From the NCBI RefSeq assembly GCF_018399035.1, contig NZ_CP073760.1:4464501-4528500 (forward strand): a stretch of 64,000 nucleotides of DNA, written 5' to 3'. Source of the stretch: Thiocapsa sp. (GTDB lineage Bacteria > Pseudomonadota > Gammaproteobacteria > Chromatiales > Chromatiaceae). Position numbers and translations under genes: made by a program. This document shows positions 26,119 to 35,486 of the stretch, in pieces; within the stretch, counting starts at the first letter, position 1; every line of letters begins with the position of its first letter. The notes beneath the pieces are model-generated. The model was not told the origin of the DNA. It saw only the letters and a list, made by a program, of their open reading frames with translations, and ran no database searches.

Positions 26119-27393
26119 ATGTTGGAACGGTACTTTCTGAAGCCCGAGTCGGTCGACCGCATCCGAGCGTGCTGGCTCGGCGCGGCGATCGAGGAGTACG
26201 TCGGCGACTTGAGCGAGCACGGCTATGCGCCGAGCAGCATCACGCGTCGCGTACCGGTGTTGATGCACTTCGCCGACTTTGCTGCGCGGCACGGGGCCAC
26301 CTGCCCGGACGACCTGCCGGCGCAGGTCGAGCCGTTCGTGCAGGCATGGCTCGACAACCACGACCACCAAGAGGAAGGCCACGGTCGTCGTGGCGAAGGG
26401 CGGAGCCTTGCCGACACGCTGCGCAACCCGATCAGACAACTGTTGCGCCGGTTGCTGCCGCAGGACCGCTGGCCCGGGTACGCCGTCGAGCCGTGGCCCT
26501 TTGCCGAGGACGCCCCTGGCTTTTTCGAGGCGTTGCGCGAGGAGCGCGGTTTGCGACCGGCCACACTCGCCTTATACGCCTGCCATCTGCGCGGCTTTGA
26601 GCGCTATCTGCAAGGCTGCGGCGCGGTTGTGCTCGGAACGCTGTCGCCGGCCGTGTTGGAGGGATTCTTGAGCGCCAGCGGTGCGACGATGGCGCCGGGT
26701 TCATTGGGGATTCTGTGCGCGCATCTGCGCATCTTTCTGCGTTATCTGCACCGTGAAGGGCTGCTCGGCACCGACCTGAGTGTGCATATCGACAGCCCGC
26801 GCCAGTACCGACTCGCCACGCTGCCGCGGGCGATCACCTGGGATGAGGTCGCTCAACTGCTGGGCGGCGTGGATCGGCGCAGCGCGCTCGGCAAGCGCGA
26901 CTATGCCCTGTTGGTCTTGTTCACGACCTATGGCTTGCGCGCCCGCGAGGTCGCCGCCTTGACGCTGGATGATCTGGATTGGGCCCATGACCGGCTGATG
27001 ATTCCGGCACGCAAGGGTGGTCATGCCAGCAGCTATCCACTCTCGCCCGGTGTCGGCGAGGCCCTGATCGCCTATCTCCAAGACGGCCGCGTCGCGAGCA
27101 CCCGGCGCGCCGTGTTCCTGCGCGCGCACGCCCCGCACACGCCGATGACCCATGCGGCCATCAGCGGTTGCGTACGCAAACGACTGCAGCGTGCCGGGAT
27201 CGCCGTCGCACGGCCGGGCTCGCATACCCTGCGCCATAGCTGCGTGACACGGCTTGTGGAGGCAGGGTTTTCGCTCAAGAGCATCGGCGACTATGTCGGC
27301 CACAGTCATCCGAAGTCGACGCAGATCTACACCAAGCTCGACCTCGAGGCGCTTCGCGAGCTGGCCTTCAGTGACGGGGAGGCGCTGCTATGA
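26119..27393 (+). CDS. ritA: Tyrosine recombinase RitA
   Basis: First of the three recombinases, about 424 residues from the ATG at 26119 (MLERYFLKPESVD); an upstream ATG at 26089 is possible. After the SAM-like arm (LRPATLALYACHLRGFERYLQG) come the catalytic motifs TTYGLRAREVAALTLDDL (Arg I), PGSHTLRHSCVTRLVEAGFSL (His-x-x-Arg) and YVGHSHPKSTQIYTKLD (His and Tyr nucleophile). All key residues are present. It overlaps ritB in ATGA. Confidence 0.93.
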   Translation: MLERYFLKPESVDRIRACWLGAAIEEYVGDLSEHGYAPSSITRRVPVLMHFADFAARHGATCPDDLPAQVEPFVQAWLDNHDHQEEGHGRRGEGRSLADTLRNPIRQLLRRLLPQDRWPGYAVEPWPFAEDAPGFFEALREERGLRPATLALYACHLRGFERYLQGCGAVVLGTLSPAVLEGFLSASGATMAPGSLGILCAHLRIFLRYLHREGLLGTDLSVHIDSPRQYRLATLPRAITWDEVAQLLGGVDRRSALGKRDYALLVLFTTYGLRAREVAALTLDDLDWAHDRLMIPARKGGHASSYPLSPGVGEALIAYLQDGRVASTRRAVFLRAHAPHTPMTHAAISGCVRKRLQRAGIAVARPGSHTLRHSCVTRLVEAGFSLKSIGDYVGHSHPKSTQIYTKLDLEALRELAFSDGEALL

Positions 27394-28373
27394 CGACGCT
27401 GCATAGCCTACTCGCCGATGCCATGGAGCAGTTTCTGGCCCATCATCGCGCCCTCGGCAAGCGCTTCGACACCGAAGCGGCCACCTTGCAACTGCTCGAT
27501 CGCTACTTGCTCGAGCAACAGGTTGCGAGCCTGGAGGCCATCACGCCGGCCTTGCTCGAGGCATTCCTCGGCTCACGGCCCCGCGCCTCGGCGCGCAGCT
27601 ACAACCACTTACTGAATGTGCTCCAGCGCTTCTTTCATTGGCTGGAGCGCCAGGCGCTGTTGTGCCCGAGCCCGTTGCGCACTCGCCCGCGACACGCGAC
27701 CTCGCAGCTGTTGCCGTTTCTGTTCGAGCCGGCACAGGTCGAGCAGTTGATGCGCCTCGCCGCGGACTTGCCCGATGCCCGCCGCACCCACCGTCGTGGA
27801 GCGGCCTATCGGATCAGCTTCGCGTTGATGTACAGCCTGGGATTGCGCGTCGGCGAGGTCGCGCGACTCTGTCGTCAGGACATCGACCGGGAGCGCCACT
27901 GCCTGATCATCCGTCAAACCAAGTTCGCCAAGACGCGCATGGTGCCCGTCGGACCACACCTCGAGGCACAGCTGCTGCAGTATCTGGATGCAGATGATGG
28001 CATCGGCTCGGCGTCGCCGACGGATCCGGTCATCTCGGTGTCGCGCGATCATCGCCGGCCGCTGAGCAGCCATTCGATCAGTCGCGCCTTTCAGCGGGTG
28101 CTCCCGCAGCTCGAACTGACGCTCCCTCCGGGCGTGGCCGCCCCGCGACTGCACTGCCTGCGCCATTCCTTTGCGGTGGGCACCCTGCTGCGGTGGTATC
28201 GCAGCGGTGTCGATCCCAACGTGCGCCTGAGCGGGCTGTCGACCTTCCTCGGGCATGTCGATCCCACCTCGACCGCCGTCTATCTGACCATCACCGATGC
28301 CCTGCTCGCCGAGGCCAACACCCGCTTCGAGCGCTTTGCCGCACCGGCCCTGCGGGAGGTATACCGCCCATGA
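27390..28373 (+). CDS. ritB: Tyrosine recombinase RitB
   Basis: 327 residues. Arm region EQFLAHHRALGKRFDTEAATLQLLDRYLLEQ, then MYSLGLRVGEVARLCRQDID (Arg I), IIRQTKFAKTRMVPVGPHL, CLRHSFAVGTLLRW (His-x-x-Arg) and STFLGHVDPTSTAVYLTITD with the Tyr nucleophile. Complete catalytic set. Overlaps both neighbours by four bases (ATGA), so the three proteins are probably made in fixed ratio. Confidence 0.93.
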   Translation: MTTLHSLLADAMEQFLAHHRALGKRFDTEAATLQLLDRYLLEQQVASLEAITPALLEAFLGSRPRASARSYNHLLNVLQRFFHWLERQALLCPSPLRTRPRHATSQLLPFLFEPAQVEQLMRLAADLPDARRTHRRGAAYRISFALMYSLGLRVGEVARLCRQDIDRERHCLIIRQTKFAKTRMVPVGPHLEAQLLQYLDADDGIGSASPTDPVISVSRDHRRPLSSHSISRAFQRVLPQLELTLPPGVAAPRLHCLRHSFAVGTLLRWYRSGVDPNVRLSGLSTFLGHVDPTSTAVYLTITDALLAEANTRFERFAAPALREVYRP

Positions 28374-29386
28374 GTACGATCACACTCGGGGCGCTGCTGT
28401 ATGCCTTCTTCGAGCACGACCTCAAGGCCACAAAAGGCGTGAGGGAGGCGACCATCAAGAGCTATCGCGATGCCCTGCGGCTGTTTTTGCTGTTCGTCGC
28501 CCGCGCGCGCAAGGTCAAGCTCACCGCTCTGCATCCGGAAGACCTCACCGCGGCGCGGGTGCGGCAGTTTCTGACTTTCCTCGAGCAGGAGCGCCACAAC
28601 CAGGTGCACTCGCGCAACCAACGTCTGGCCGCGCTGAAGACCTTCTTCGATTTCCTCGCCACCCAAGCGCCCGAGCAGTTCGCCGAGGCCGAGGCGGTCA
28701 TGGCCATTCCCGTCAAGCGCAGTCCACCGCCGCCGACGGTGTTTCTGGAACGCGAAGAGATGCAGGCGCTGCTCGCCGGCTTACCCACGACGGGGCCGCA
28801 GGCGTTACGCGACCGCACGCTGCTGCTGTTTCTCTACAATACCGGCGCCCGCGCGCAGGAGGTGGCAGACCTGTCTCGAGGCCATCTGGATCTGGCCCGA
28901 CGGCGCGTGCGGCTGCACGGAAAAGGCGACAAATGGCGCCTCTGCCCGCTGTGGGAGGACACCGTCCGGCTGCTGGAGCAACTGCTGCAACAGCACGCCG
29001 ATGCCGGAGCCGACGGCGCGGTCTTTCGCTCCCAGCGCGGGCTGGCGCTGACGCGGTTCGGCATCTACAAGATCGTCCGTCGGCATACCCGGGGGCTCGA
29101 TAAGCGCGGTCACGACGGCCAACCGGTGAGCATCTCGCCGCATGTCCTGAGGCACACCGCCGCCGTCGGGTTGCTCGAAGCCGGGGTCGAGGTCAACGTC
29201 ATCCGAGCTTGGCTGGGCCATGCGAGCCTGGAGACGACGAACCGCTATGCGGAGATCAACATCGCCATGAAGGCCGCTGCGATGCAGGCGTGCGAGCCAC
29301 CGACGTCGGCCGCCGAGCCCGGCTTTCCGTGCAAGAGCCGTTGGCACGACGATGCGGCGTTGCTGGACTGGCTGCAATCGCTCTGA
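28370..29386 (+). CDS. ritC: Tyrosine recombinase RitC
   Basis: 338 residues from the ATG at 28370 (MSTITLGALLYAFFEHDLKA). Arm ATIKSYRDALRLFLLFVARARK, then LYNTGARAQEVADLSRGHLDL (Arg I), RRRVRLHGKGDKWRLCPLW, SPHVLRHTAAVGLLEAGVEV (His-x-x-Arg) and AWLGHASLETTNRYAEINI (Tyr). Complete. The right inverted repeat begins 58 bases after its stop. Confidence 0.93.
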   Translation: MSTITLGALLYAFFEHDLKATKGVREATIKSYRDALRLFLLFVARARKVKLTALHPEDLTAARVRQFLTFLEQERHNQVHSRNQRLAALKTFFDFLATQAPEQFAEAEAVMAIPVKRSPPPPTVFLEREEMQALLAGLPTTGPQALRDRTLLLFLYNTGARAQEVADLSRGHLDLARRRVRLHGKGDKWRLCPLWEDTVRLLEQLLQQHADAGADGAVFRSQRGLALTRFGIYKIVRRHTRGLDKRGHDGQPVSISPHVLRHTAAVGLLEAGVEVNVIRAWLGHASLETTNRYAEINIAMKAAAMQACEPPTSAAEPGFPCKSRWHDDAALLDWLQSL

Positions 29387-29469
29387 GCGTTATGTGCCCC
29401 CTGTCCCGGTCGCCTTCCGACGATTCGGGACTGGCACGGTTCCTGGCCACATAACCGGACTCGGAACAT

Positions 29470-30135
29470 TATGTGGACAACGGCGCCAATTACCGCTCCA
29501 AGCAGCTCGCCCTGGTCTGCGCCAAGCTCGGCATCGCGTTGATCCACGCCCGACCCTATCAACCGCAAGGCAAGGGCAAGATCGAGCGCTGGTTCAAGAC
29601 CGTGCGCGCCCAGCTGCTGACCCGCCTGACCGAGGCGGATCTGGCCAGCCTCGCGGCGCTCAATCGTCGCCTCGCCGGCTGGATCGAGGGCGAGTATCAC
29701 CACACCCCGCATCGCGGCCTGGACGGTGCTACCCCGCTCGAGCAGTGGGCGCGCACCGGCGCGGGCGTGCGCTTTCCCGAACCCGGCCTGGATCTGGCCG
29801 ATCTGTTCCTGCACGAGGCGGTGCGCAAGGTGCAGAAGGATCGCACGGTCAGCCTCCACGGGGTCGTCTACGAGGTCGACGCCGCCCTGGTCGGGGAGAA
29901 CATTACCCTGCGCTACGATCCGGACGCACCGCCCGAACGGCCGATTCAGGTCTGCTTCGAGGGCCGGGAGCACGACCCGGCACGTCCGGTCCAGACGTAT
30001 GCGAACTGCTTCGTCAAACGCGATCGCCCCTCGCGCACCTTGGCCGTGGACGGCCCGGCCCCCGAGCCCGCACCCTCGACGCTGCGCCTGCGCGCGCTGC
30101 CCGAGACGGATGCCGACACCCTGGAGGGGCGCTGA
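29470..30135 (+). pseudogene. Mu/IS481-like DDE transposase, 3' part
   Basis: Resumes the split gene at YVDNGANYRSKQLALVCAKL. The Asp in YVDNG is the second catalytic residue, and GKGKIERWFKTVRAQL holds the catalytic Glu. The C-terminal beta-barrel-like region follows (VRKVQKDRTVSLHGVVYEVD, VGENITLRYDP). Removing the RIT and IS1595 DNA would join it to the 5' part in frame at LYVD. It could start at the GTG of 29473 but would lack the DNA-binding half. Its stop overlaps the ATPase start by one base (TGATG). Confidence 0.85.
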
Positions 30136-30935
30136 TGTACCGCAAACACTTCGCCCTCACGGCCTTTCCCTTCGATCTGACTCCGCCGCCGGATGCGCTG
30201 TTTGCCGCCGCCAGCCTCACCGAGGCCGAGGCGCGCCTGAAACATCTGCTGGAGCTGCGTGCCATCGGCCTGATCACCGGCGAGGCCGGCTCGGGCAAGA
30301 CGACGGTCTGCCGCAAGGTCGCCGCCGATCTGCATCCGGGACTCTATCGGGTGTTCTATATCCCGCTCTCCACCGGCAACGTGATGGACATGTACAAGAC
30401 CATCGGTTGGGAGCTGGGACTCCCGGTGGAGCGCAACCGTGCGGCGGCCTTCCGCACCATCCGCACCGAGATCACCCGCTTGAGCCTGGAGGCCAAGCAA
30501 CGCCCCGTCCTGATCGTCGACGAGGCCCATCATCTGCGCAACGAGGTGCTCGAGGATCTGCGCCTGCTCACCAACTACCAAATGGATTCGGAGAATCGCC
30601 TCTGTCTGCTGTTGGTCGGGCTCACGGAGCTGCGCCGCCGTCTGAGCATGGCGGTGCACGAGTCGCTCGCCCAGCGCATCGTGGTACGTCATCACGTGAC
30701 CGGGCTGACCCGCGAGGAGTTGCCGGCCTATCTGACCCATCGTCTGCGCCTGGCCGGCTGCGAGCTGCCGCTGTTCGAACCGCCCGCCGTGGAGGCGTTG
30801 TTCCAGGCCACCCGCGGCATGCCCCGCAAGGTCAATCGTCTGGCCCACTACGCGCTGACCGGCGCCGCCCTGGAGCAGGCCCGTCAGGTCACCGCCGAGC
30901 ACGTGCAGACTGCCCGCGAGGAGGTCGCCCCATGA
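30135..30935 (+). CDS. Transposon AAA ATPase, ExeA/TniB-like
   Basis: 266 residues. MYRKHFALTAFPFDLTPPPD is the ExeA-type N-terminus. Walker A is GLITGEAGSGKTTVCRKVA, Walker B PVLIVDEAHHLRNEVLEDLR, sensor LLLVGLTELRRRLS, and the C-terminal lid ATRGMPRKVNRLAHYAL has the arginine finger region. ATPases like TniB or MuB choose the target DNA and activate the transposase. Intact although its transposase is broken. Confidence 0.9.
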   Translation: MYRKHFALTAFPFDLTPPPDALFAAASLTEAEARLKHLLELRAIGLITGEAGSGKTTVCRKVAADLHPGLYRVFYIPLSTGNVMDMYKTIGWELGLPVERNRAAAFRTIRTEITRLSLEAKQRPVLIVDEAHHLRNEVLEDLRLLTNYQMDSENRLCLLLVGLTELRRRLSMAVHESLAQRIVVRHHVTGLTREELPAYLTHRLRLAGCELPLFEPPAVEALFQATRGMPRKVNRLAHYALTGAALEQARQVTAEHVQTAREEVAP

Positions 30936-31171
30936 GTCGGCTTCCCGAACCCTTCACCATCCTCCTGCCCGAGGACTGGACGCCCGAGCAGGCCTGGGCC
31001 GTCCAGGATTGTTTGGATGAACTGCTCGTGCAGATCCAGGCGCGCTACGGAGCGGCCGTGCAGCAGTGGCTCGACGGCGAGGACACCGATCCGGACCCGG
31101 ACCCGCCGCCCGACGCCGTCACCCAACTGGACCTCTTCGGCACCGACTTCGACGATCCGTTGCCCTTCTGA
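30932..31171 (+). CDS. Small acidic transposon protein
   Basis: 79 residues, overlapping the ATPase stop by ATGA. Reads MSRLPEPFTILLPEDWTPEQ with a helix AWAVQDCLDELLVQIQARYG and an acidic low-complexity end (DGEDTDPDPDPPPDAVTQLDLF, ending DDPLPF). No known domain. Position and coupling imply a part in transposition. Confidence 0.75.
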   Translation: MSRLPEPFTILLPEDWTPEQAWAVQDCLDELLVQIQARYGAAVQQWLDGEDTDPDPDPPPDAVTQLDLFGTDFDDPLPF

Positions 31172-31181
31172 CCGACCCGCG

Positions 31182-31205
31182 CCCGGCGGGTCGCCACCCG
31201 CCGGG
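31182..31205 (+). terminator. Strong hairpin after the transposon operon
   Basis: Perfect 10-bp stem CCCGGCGGGT / ACCCGCCGGG with loop CGCC, 10 bases after the stop of the last transposon gene. There is no T-run, so it is a stem-loop or Rho-assisted end rather than a classic terminator. Confidence 0.6.
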
Positions 31206-31513
31206 CACCCTCCCCACAGGCGCCCGACCCGGGCGCGTCGATCACCGCCGCGACGCACTCCACACGTCGCCTTCGCGCTCCTCGGGCTCCTCGCACTCCT
31301 CCACCTGCCGACACTGCACCACCGGGGTGATCAGTGCGGGAAAACCGCGAGCATTCCGCGCGAAATAATTCGGGAATTGGGCGGTGAAACTAAGTGAGCA
31401 ACAACAACGACCCTCTGATTATGGCAAGCCTTTCGCGCTGTCTGGCCGCCATCCAACGGCGGTCGGCGCGCTCCGCAGCGCCTCCCTTTGCATAATCCCG
31501 AACTTTGCATAAG

Positions 31514-31956
31514 GACGCTTATGCAAAGCTTTCCATAACGGCCCGGATCCGCCGCTCGGCGTCTCTTCCCGGGCGACCGTTCCGGACGCAGAGCGGACTG
31601 TCGCGCCGAACCCTCGCGGCCGCAAGCTACGCATCCGGAGGTGGCACGCACGATCAGCGCGTGCCGCATATGGGAACGCTTCGAGACCGAGGGGCGTGGT
31701 TCCATACCGTTGATCCGACGGCGACTTAGGCATAATGTTGACGCTTTTCGTCGCAGGATTAGGGGGCCAAGCCGCGCCATTAGTGGTTTAGGCGGCAATA
31801 TGGCCACCTAATGCACTAACGGTGCAGTCCCAGAAGCCGCCTAACCTTTTTAGACCAAAAACGGGATATTTGGAGTACTGACCGGTCGGGCCAGAATACC
31901 GGGACCGCTCGTACGCCGAATACTAATTATGTACTGAATCTACCGCAGGAAATCAT
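31514..31956. other. Intergenic stretch before the recQ-like gene
   Basis: No protein-like frame. An extra outward copy of the transposon end motif (CTTATGCAAAG, 31518-31528) lies just outside the right terminus. An interrupted palindrome GGTTTAGGCGGC / GCCGCCTAACC spans 31785-31845. AT content rises toward 31957, and AGGA precedes the ATG by 7 bases. A possible -10 (TACTAAT near 31921) is visible, but no matching -35 was found. Confidence 0.5.
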
Positions 31957-34035
31957 ATGAGTTACTCTCGGAATAGAGCGCTGCAGTTGCTTAGGATAGG
32001 TTCGGGACTTCCCAGCGCGACTTTCCGTGATGGCCAAGAAGATGCTATTCGTCGGATCGTCGAAGGCAGAGGCCGCTTGCTGGTCGTTCAGAAGACCGGG
32101 TGGGGCAAGAGCTTCGTCTACTTTATCGCGACCAAGCTACTGCGGGAATCGGGTGCCGGCCCCGCTCTGCTGATCTCGCCGCTCCTGGCGCTGATGCGTA
32201 ACCAGATCGCTGCGGCAGAGCGGATGGGGGTTCGCGCCGCCACGATCAACTCCGACAACATGGTCGACTGGACGGCAGTCGAGGGCAGGCTCGCCAAGGG
32301 AGAAATCGACATTCTGTTGGTCTCGCCCGAGCGCCTGGCAAACGAGCGCTTCCGCACCAATGTGTTGGCGGGTATCGCCGGACAGATTTCCCTTCTTGTC
32401 ATTGACGAGGCGCATTGCATCTCGGATTGGGGGCATGACTTCCGTCCTCACTACCGGTTGCTGGAACGGATCGTTAAGACGTTGCCTCCCAATCTGCGAC
32501 TCCTCGCTACTACGGCGACGGCGAACAACAGGGTGATGGACGATCTCTCTGTGGTGCTTGGGCCAAAGCTCGATGTGTCGCGGGGTGATCTCAATCGCAC
32601 CTCGCTTTCTCTGCAGACGATCCGTCTGCCCAGCCAAGCCGAGCGTCTTGCATGGCTGGCGGAACAGCTCGCCACGCTGCAAGGCCATGGGATTATCTAT
32701 ACGCTAACAGTCCGTGATGCCAATCAAGTTGCGGAATGGCTGAAGACTCAGGGTTTCAACGTGGAGTCCTATACCGGAGAAACCGGTGATCGTCGCGAAC
32801 AGCTCGAACAAGCGCTGCTCAATAACCAGGTCAAAGCGCTGGTTGCCACGACAGCCTTAGGCATGGGCTATGACAAGCCCGACCTGGCATTTGTCATCCA
32901 CTACCAGATGCCAGGCTCTGTGGTTGCCTACTACCAGCAGGTTGGTCGCGCGGGACGTGCGCGGGACTCCGCCTATGGGGTGCTCCTCAGTGGCCAAGAA
33001 GAGTCTGACATCACGGACTGGTTTATCCGGAGCGCGTTCCCGACCCGAAAGGAAGTAGCCGATGTCCTGGGGACACTTGAAGAAGAGCCCAACGGCTTGT
33101 CCGTCCCTGAACTGCTCAGCAGAGTCAATCTGAGCAAGGGACGCATTGAGAAGACGATTGCGCTGCTCTCGCTTGAGGCGCCGGCACCCATCGCCAAGCA
33201 AGGCAGCAAGTGGCAGCTCACAGCGGCAACGCTGAACGAAGCGTTTTGGGATCGGGCGGAACGTCTCACTGCGCTTCGCCGAGACGAGCATCAGCAGATG
33301 CAGGACTACGTAAGCCTGTCGTTTGGTGAGCACATGGGCTTTCTGATTGGCGCGCTCGACGGCGACCCAAACGTTGCCACGGAACCGGCCTTACCGCCAC
33401 TGCCTACAACCGTAGATACCGAACTGGTCAAAGCGGCGGTTGCATTTCTTCGTCGAACCAGCTTACCGATCGAGCCGCGCAAGAAGTGGCCCGACGGTGG
33501 GATGCCCCAGTATGGCGTCAAGGGATTCATCGACCCCGCTCATCAGGCCGAGTCCGGCAAAGCGCTATGCGTATGGGGCGACGCTGGCTGGGGCGGCTTG
33601 GTTCGACAGGGCAAATACCACGACGGGCACTTTTCCGATGACCTGGTTGCAGCCTGCGTGAGGATGATCCGGGAGTGGAAACCGCAACCAACTCCGACCT
33701 GGGTGACCTGCGTTCCATCTCTGCGGCATCCGGACTTGGTACCGAATTTCGCGCAACGCTTGGCTGTTGCCCTGGGGCTGCCTTTCCATTTGGTGATCGC
33801 GAAAACCGACGCAAGGCCCGAACAGAAAACGATGGCAAACAGTACACAACAGGCGCGCAACATTGATGGCTCGCTGGCACTCAACGGCCAGCCTATCCCA
33901 CCTAGCCCGGTTCTCCTGATTGATGACATGGTCGATTCGCGGTGGACGCTGACGGTGTCGGCGTGGCTTATCCGCAAGAGCGGTAGTGGCGTAGTGTGGC
34001 CAATGGCCCTCTCGGAAGCGGGGCACGACGAATGA
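31957..34035 (+). CDS. RecQ-like DNA helicase fused to a phosphoribosyltransferase domain
   Basis: 692 residues. Helicase part (1-370): [30 protein letters not shown] (motifs 0 and I), [47 protein letters not shown] (motif II and the RecQ aromatic loop), [11 protein letters not shown], and [18 protein letters not shown] (motif VI). There is no HRDC domain or RecQ zinc cluster. The C-terminal third resembles the ComF-type phosphoribosyltransferases: [30 protein letters not shown] and [23 protein letters not shown], the PRPP-binding loop. It overlaps the DprA-like gene in ATGA. Lower GC than its neighbours suggests transfer. A defence role is inferred from the family and context. Confidence 0.88.
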   Translation: MSYSRNRALQLLRIGSGLPSATFRDGQEDAIRRIVEGRGRLLVVQKTGWGKSFVYFIATKLLRESGAGPALLISPLLALMRNQIAAAERMGVRAATINSDNMVDWTAVEGRLAKGEIDILLVSPERLANERFRTNVLAGIAGQISLLVIDEAHCISDWGHDFRPHYRLLERIVKTLPPNLRLLATTATANNRVMDDLSVVLGPKLDVSRGDLNRTSLSLQTIRLPSQAERLAWLAEQLATLQGHGIIYTLTVRDANQVAEWLKTQGFNVESYTGETGDRREQLEQALLNNQVKALVATTALGMGYDKPDLAFVIHYQMPGSVVAYYQQVGRAGRARDSAYGVLLSGQEESDITDWFIRSAFPTRKEVADVLGTLEEEPNGLSVPELLSRVNLSKGRIEKTIALLSLEAPAPIAKQGSKWQLTAATLNEAFWDRAERLTALRRDEHQQMQDYVSLSFGEHMGFLIGALDGDPNVATEPALPPLPTTVDTELVKAAVAFLRRTSLPIEPRKKWPDGGMPQYGVKGFIDPAHQAESGKALCVWGDAGWGGLVRQGKYHDGHFSDDLVAACVRMIREWKPQPTPTWVTCVPSLRHPDLVPNFAQRLAVALGLPFHLVIAKTDARPEQKTMANSTQQARNIDGSLALNGQPIPPSPVLLIDDMVDSRWTLTVSAWLIRKSGSGVVWPMALSEAGHDE

Positions 34036-35486
34036 CACCAATCCTTTCACCCAACACCCAGGCGATCCTGCTGCTGACGGCACCACTCATTGCCGGGGGT
34101 GGCACTGCGTCATCCGAACTGCTCTCGCCGGGTGAATACAAGCGCCTCGCCCGCCGCTTGCGCGAGATTCAGCATCAGCCAGCGGATCTAGTCTCGCCAG
34201 AAGCGGATGAGATCCTGCGTGCGTGCCAGCCGGTCATCGACGAAAGCCGAATGCAGAGACTGTTGGGACGCGGATTCCTGCTGAGCCAGGTGATCGAGCG
34301 CTGGCAGGCACGCGCCATTTGGGTGGTCAGTCGTGCCGACGCCGGGTATCCGCGTCGCTTGAAGGCTCGCCTTCGTGAAGATGCACCGGCTGTTCTCTAC
34401 GGCTGTGGCGACACGGGTTTTCTCGAAACCGGAGGGCTTGCAGTCGTCGGCTCGCGCCATGTGGATGACGCACTGATTGACTACACGGTCTCCGTTGGGC
34501 GATTGGCTGCCAGGGCGGGCAGGACGCTCGTGTCAGGCGGAGCCAAAGGCATCGATCAGGCCGCCATGCGTGGTGCGCTTGAAGGGGGCGGCAAGGTCTG
34601 TGGCGTTCTGGCGGACAGCCTGGAAAAGACCGCCATGAACCGTGAGCACCGCAACCTGCTGCTCGATGGTCAACTTGTACTGATGTCGCCCTATGACCCT
34701 AGCGCCCGGTTCAACGTCGGCAATGCCATGCAGCGGAACAAGCTGATCTATGCATTGGCGGACGCATCGCTGGTGGTGAATTCTGACTTCAACAAAGGGG
34801 GGACTTGGACCGGCGCAGTGGAGCAGCTCGACAAGCTAAAGTTCGTCACTGTATTCGTCCGCTCGACCGGTGAATCCTCTGCTGGACTAGACGCCCTGCG
34901 AAAGAAAGGCGCGATTCCCTGGCCGAACCCGCAAGACGTCGATTCTTTTGCTGACGTGTTAAACGTGCAGGTGCCGTCGCCAACCGTTTCTCGACAGGTT
35001 GGCTTTTCGCTGTTAGATGAATCGCAGTCAGCCGACACCACGCCCACGACGACTATCCTCGGCGATGCCACGCCACTTGCTAAGAACGAGAGCGAGCCAT
35101 TAACACCTGCTGAAACTGTCTCAGATACGCAGCCACTGGCAGCAGCGTCAGAAGGCCAACCGTCAATTGAATCGGGAGCGGTAGCGTCAGCTGCCGAGAC
35201 TAAAGAGCCGCCGCAGCCGGAATTGACCCCGGCCGAATTGGTCTTTTCAGCTGTTCAGGCAGCGATTGAAAACCTCTTGAGCAAGCAGATGAAAGACGCC
35301 GAAGTCGCCGCCGCGCTGGATGTCTCAAACCAGCAGGCCAAAGCATGGTTGCAGCGTCTTGTCGAGGACGGAAAGGTGGAAAAGCTGAATAGACCGGTAC
35401 GCTACGTAGCGAAATCACAGAAATCTTTATTCGGCGATGAAGTGCATAACAACCGGTTGCAGCGGACGGCTGACCGCGGCCGCTGA
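34032..35486 (+). CDS. DprA-like protein with C-terminal winged helix
   Basis: 484 residues. The Rossmann core has [93 protein letters not shown] and [11 protein letters not shown]. These match DprA/Smf, which loads RecA on single strands in competence. A 100-residue Ser/Thr/Ala/Pro linker leads to a winged helix ([28 protein letters not shown]). The last residues, [13 protein letters not shown], are translation of the attC-like site. Paired with the upstream helicase-PRTase it resembles predicted anti-phage DprA/PRTase pairs; I rely on memory for that. Confidence 0.87.
   Translation: MTPILSPNTQAILLLTAPLIAGGGTASSELLSPGEYKRLARRLREIQHQPADLVSPEADEILRACQPVIDESRMQRLLGRGFLLSQVIERWQARAIWVVSRADAGYPRRLKARLREDAPAVLYGCGDTGFLETGGLAVVGSRHVDDALIDYTVSVGRLAARAGRTLVSGGAKGIDQAAMRGALEGGGKVCGVLADSLEKTAMNREHRNLLLDGQLVLMSPYDPSARFNVGNAMQRNKLIYALADASLVVNSDFNKGGTWTGAVEQLDKLKFVTVFVRSTGESSAGLDALRKKGAIPWPNPQDVDSFADVLNVQVPSPTVSRQVGFSLLDESQSADTTPTTTILGDATPLAKNESEPLTPAETVSDTQPLAAASEGQPSIESGAVASAAETKEPPQPELTPAELVFSAVQAAIENLLSKQMKDAEVAAALDVSNQQAKAWLQRLVEDGKVEKLNRPVRYVAKSQKSLFGDEVHNNRLQRTADRGR

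Larger units (their letters stand above)
25975..29476 (+). mobile_element. RIT element (recombinases in trio)
   Basis: 3502 bp with perfect 32-bp inverted ends: 25975-26006 (begins CCACATAATGTTCCGAGTCC) and 29445-29476 (ends GGACTCGGAACATTATGTGG). It encodes three different tyrosine recombinases, each overlapping the next by ATGA. This is the defining layout of RIT elements. It lies inside a transposase gene. The sequence TATGTGGA occurs at both junctions with the host gene, next to GACAACGGCG on the right and CTC on the left. It appears intact. Confidence 0.92.
22923..31513 (+). mobile_element. 8.6-kb DDE transposon (transposase, ATPase, accessory genes), interrupted by a RIT element
   Basis: The left end (22923-22950) begins CTTATGCAAAGTTCGTG; the inverse of 31486-31513 begins CTTATGCAAAGTTCGGG. 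The 28-base ends match at 26 positions. Between them are a zinc-ribbon protein gene, a Mu/IS481-like DDE transposase gene, an ExeA/TniB-like ATPase gene and a small acidic protein gene, all on the plus strand. No clear target duplication is visible (GACCC against GACGC). The first two genes are frameshifted and the transposase is also split by insertions, so the element is dead as it stands. About 22951-23499 has no recognisable gene. Confidence 0.75.

Noticed and set aside
22923-31513. 5-bp target duplication around the large transposon
   Set aside because: GACCC on the left and GACGC on the right differ, so I do not claim a duplication.
31785-31845. GGTTTAGGCGGC / GCCGCCTAACC palindrome as an attI or attC site
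   Set aside because: The core motifs are in the wrong order for attC (GTT box first) and no integrase gene is nearby.
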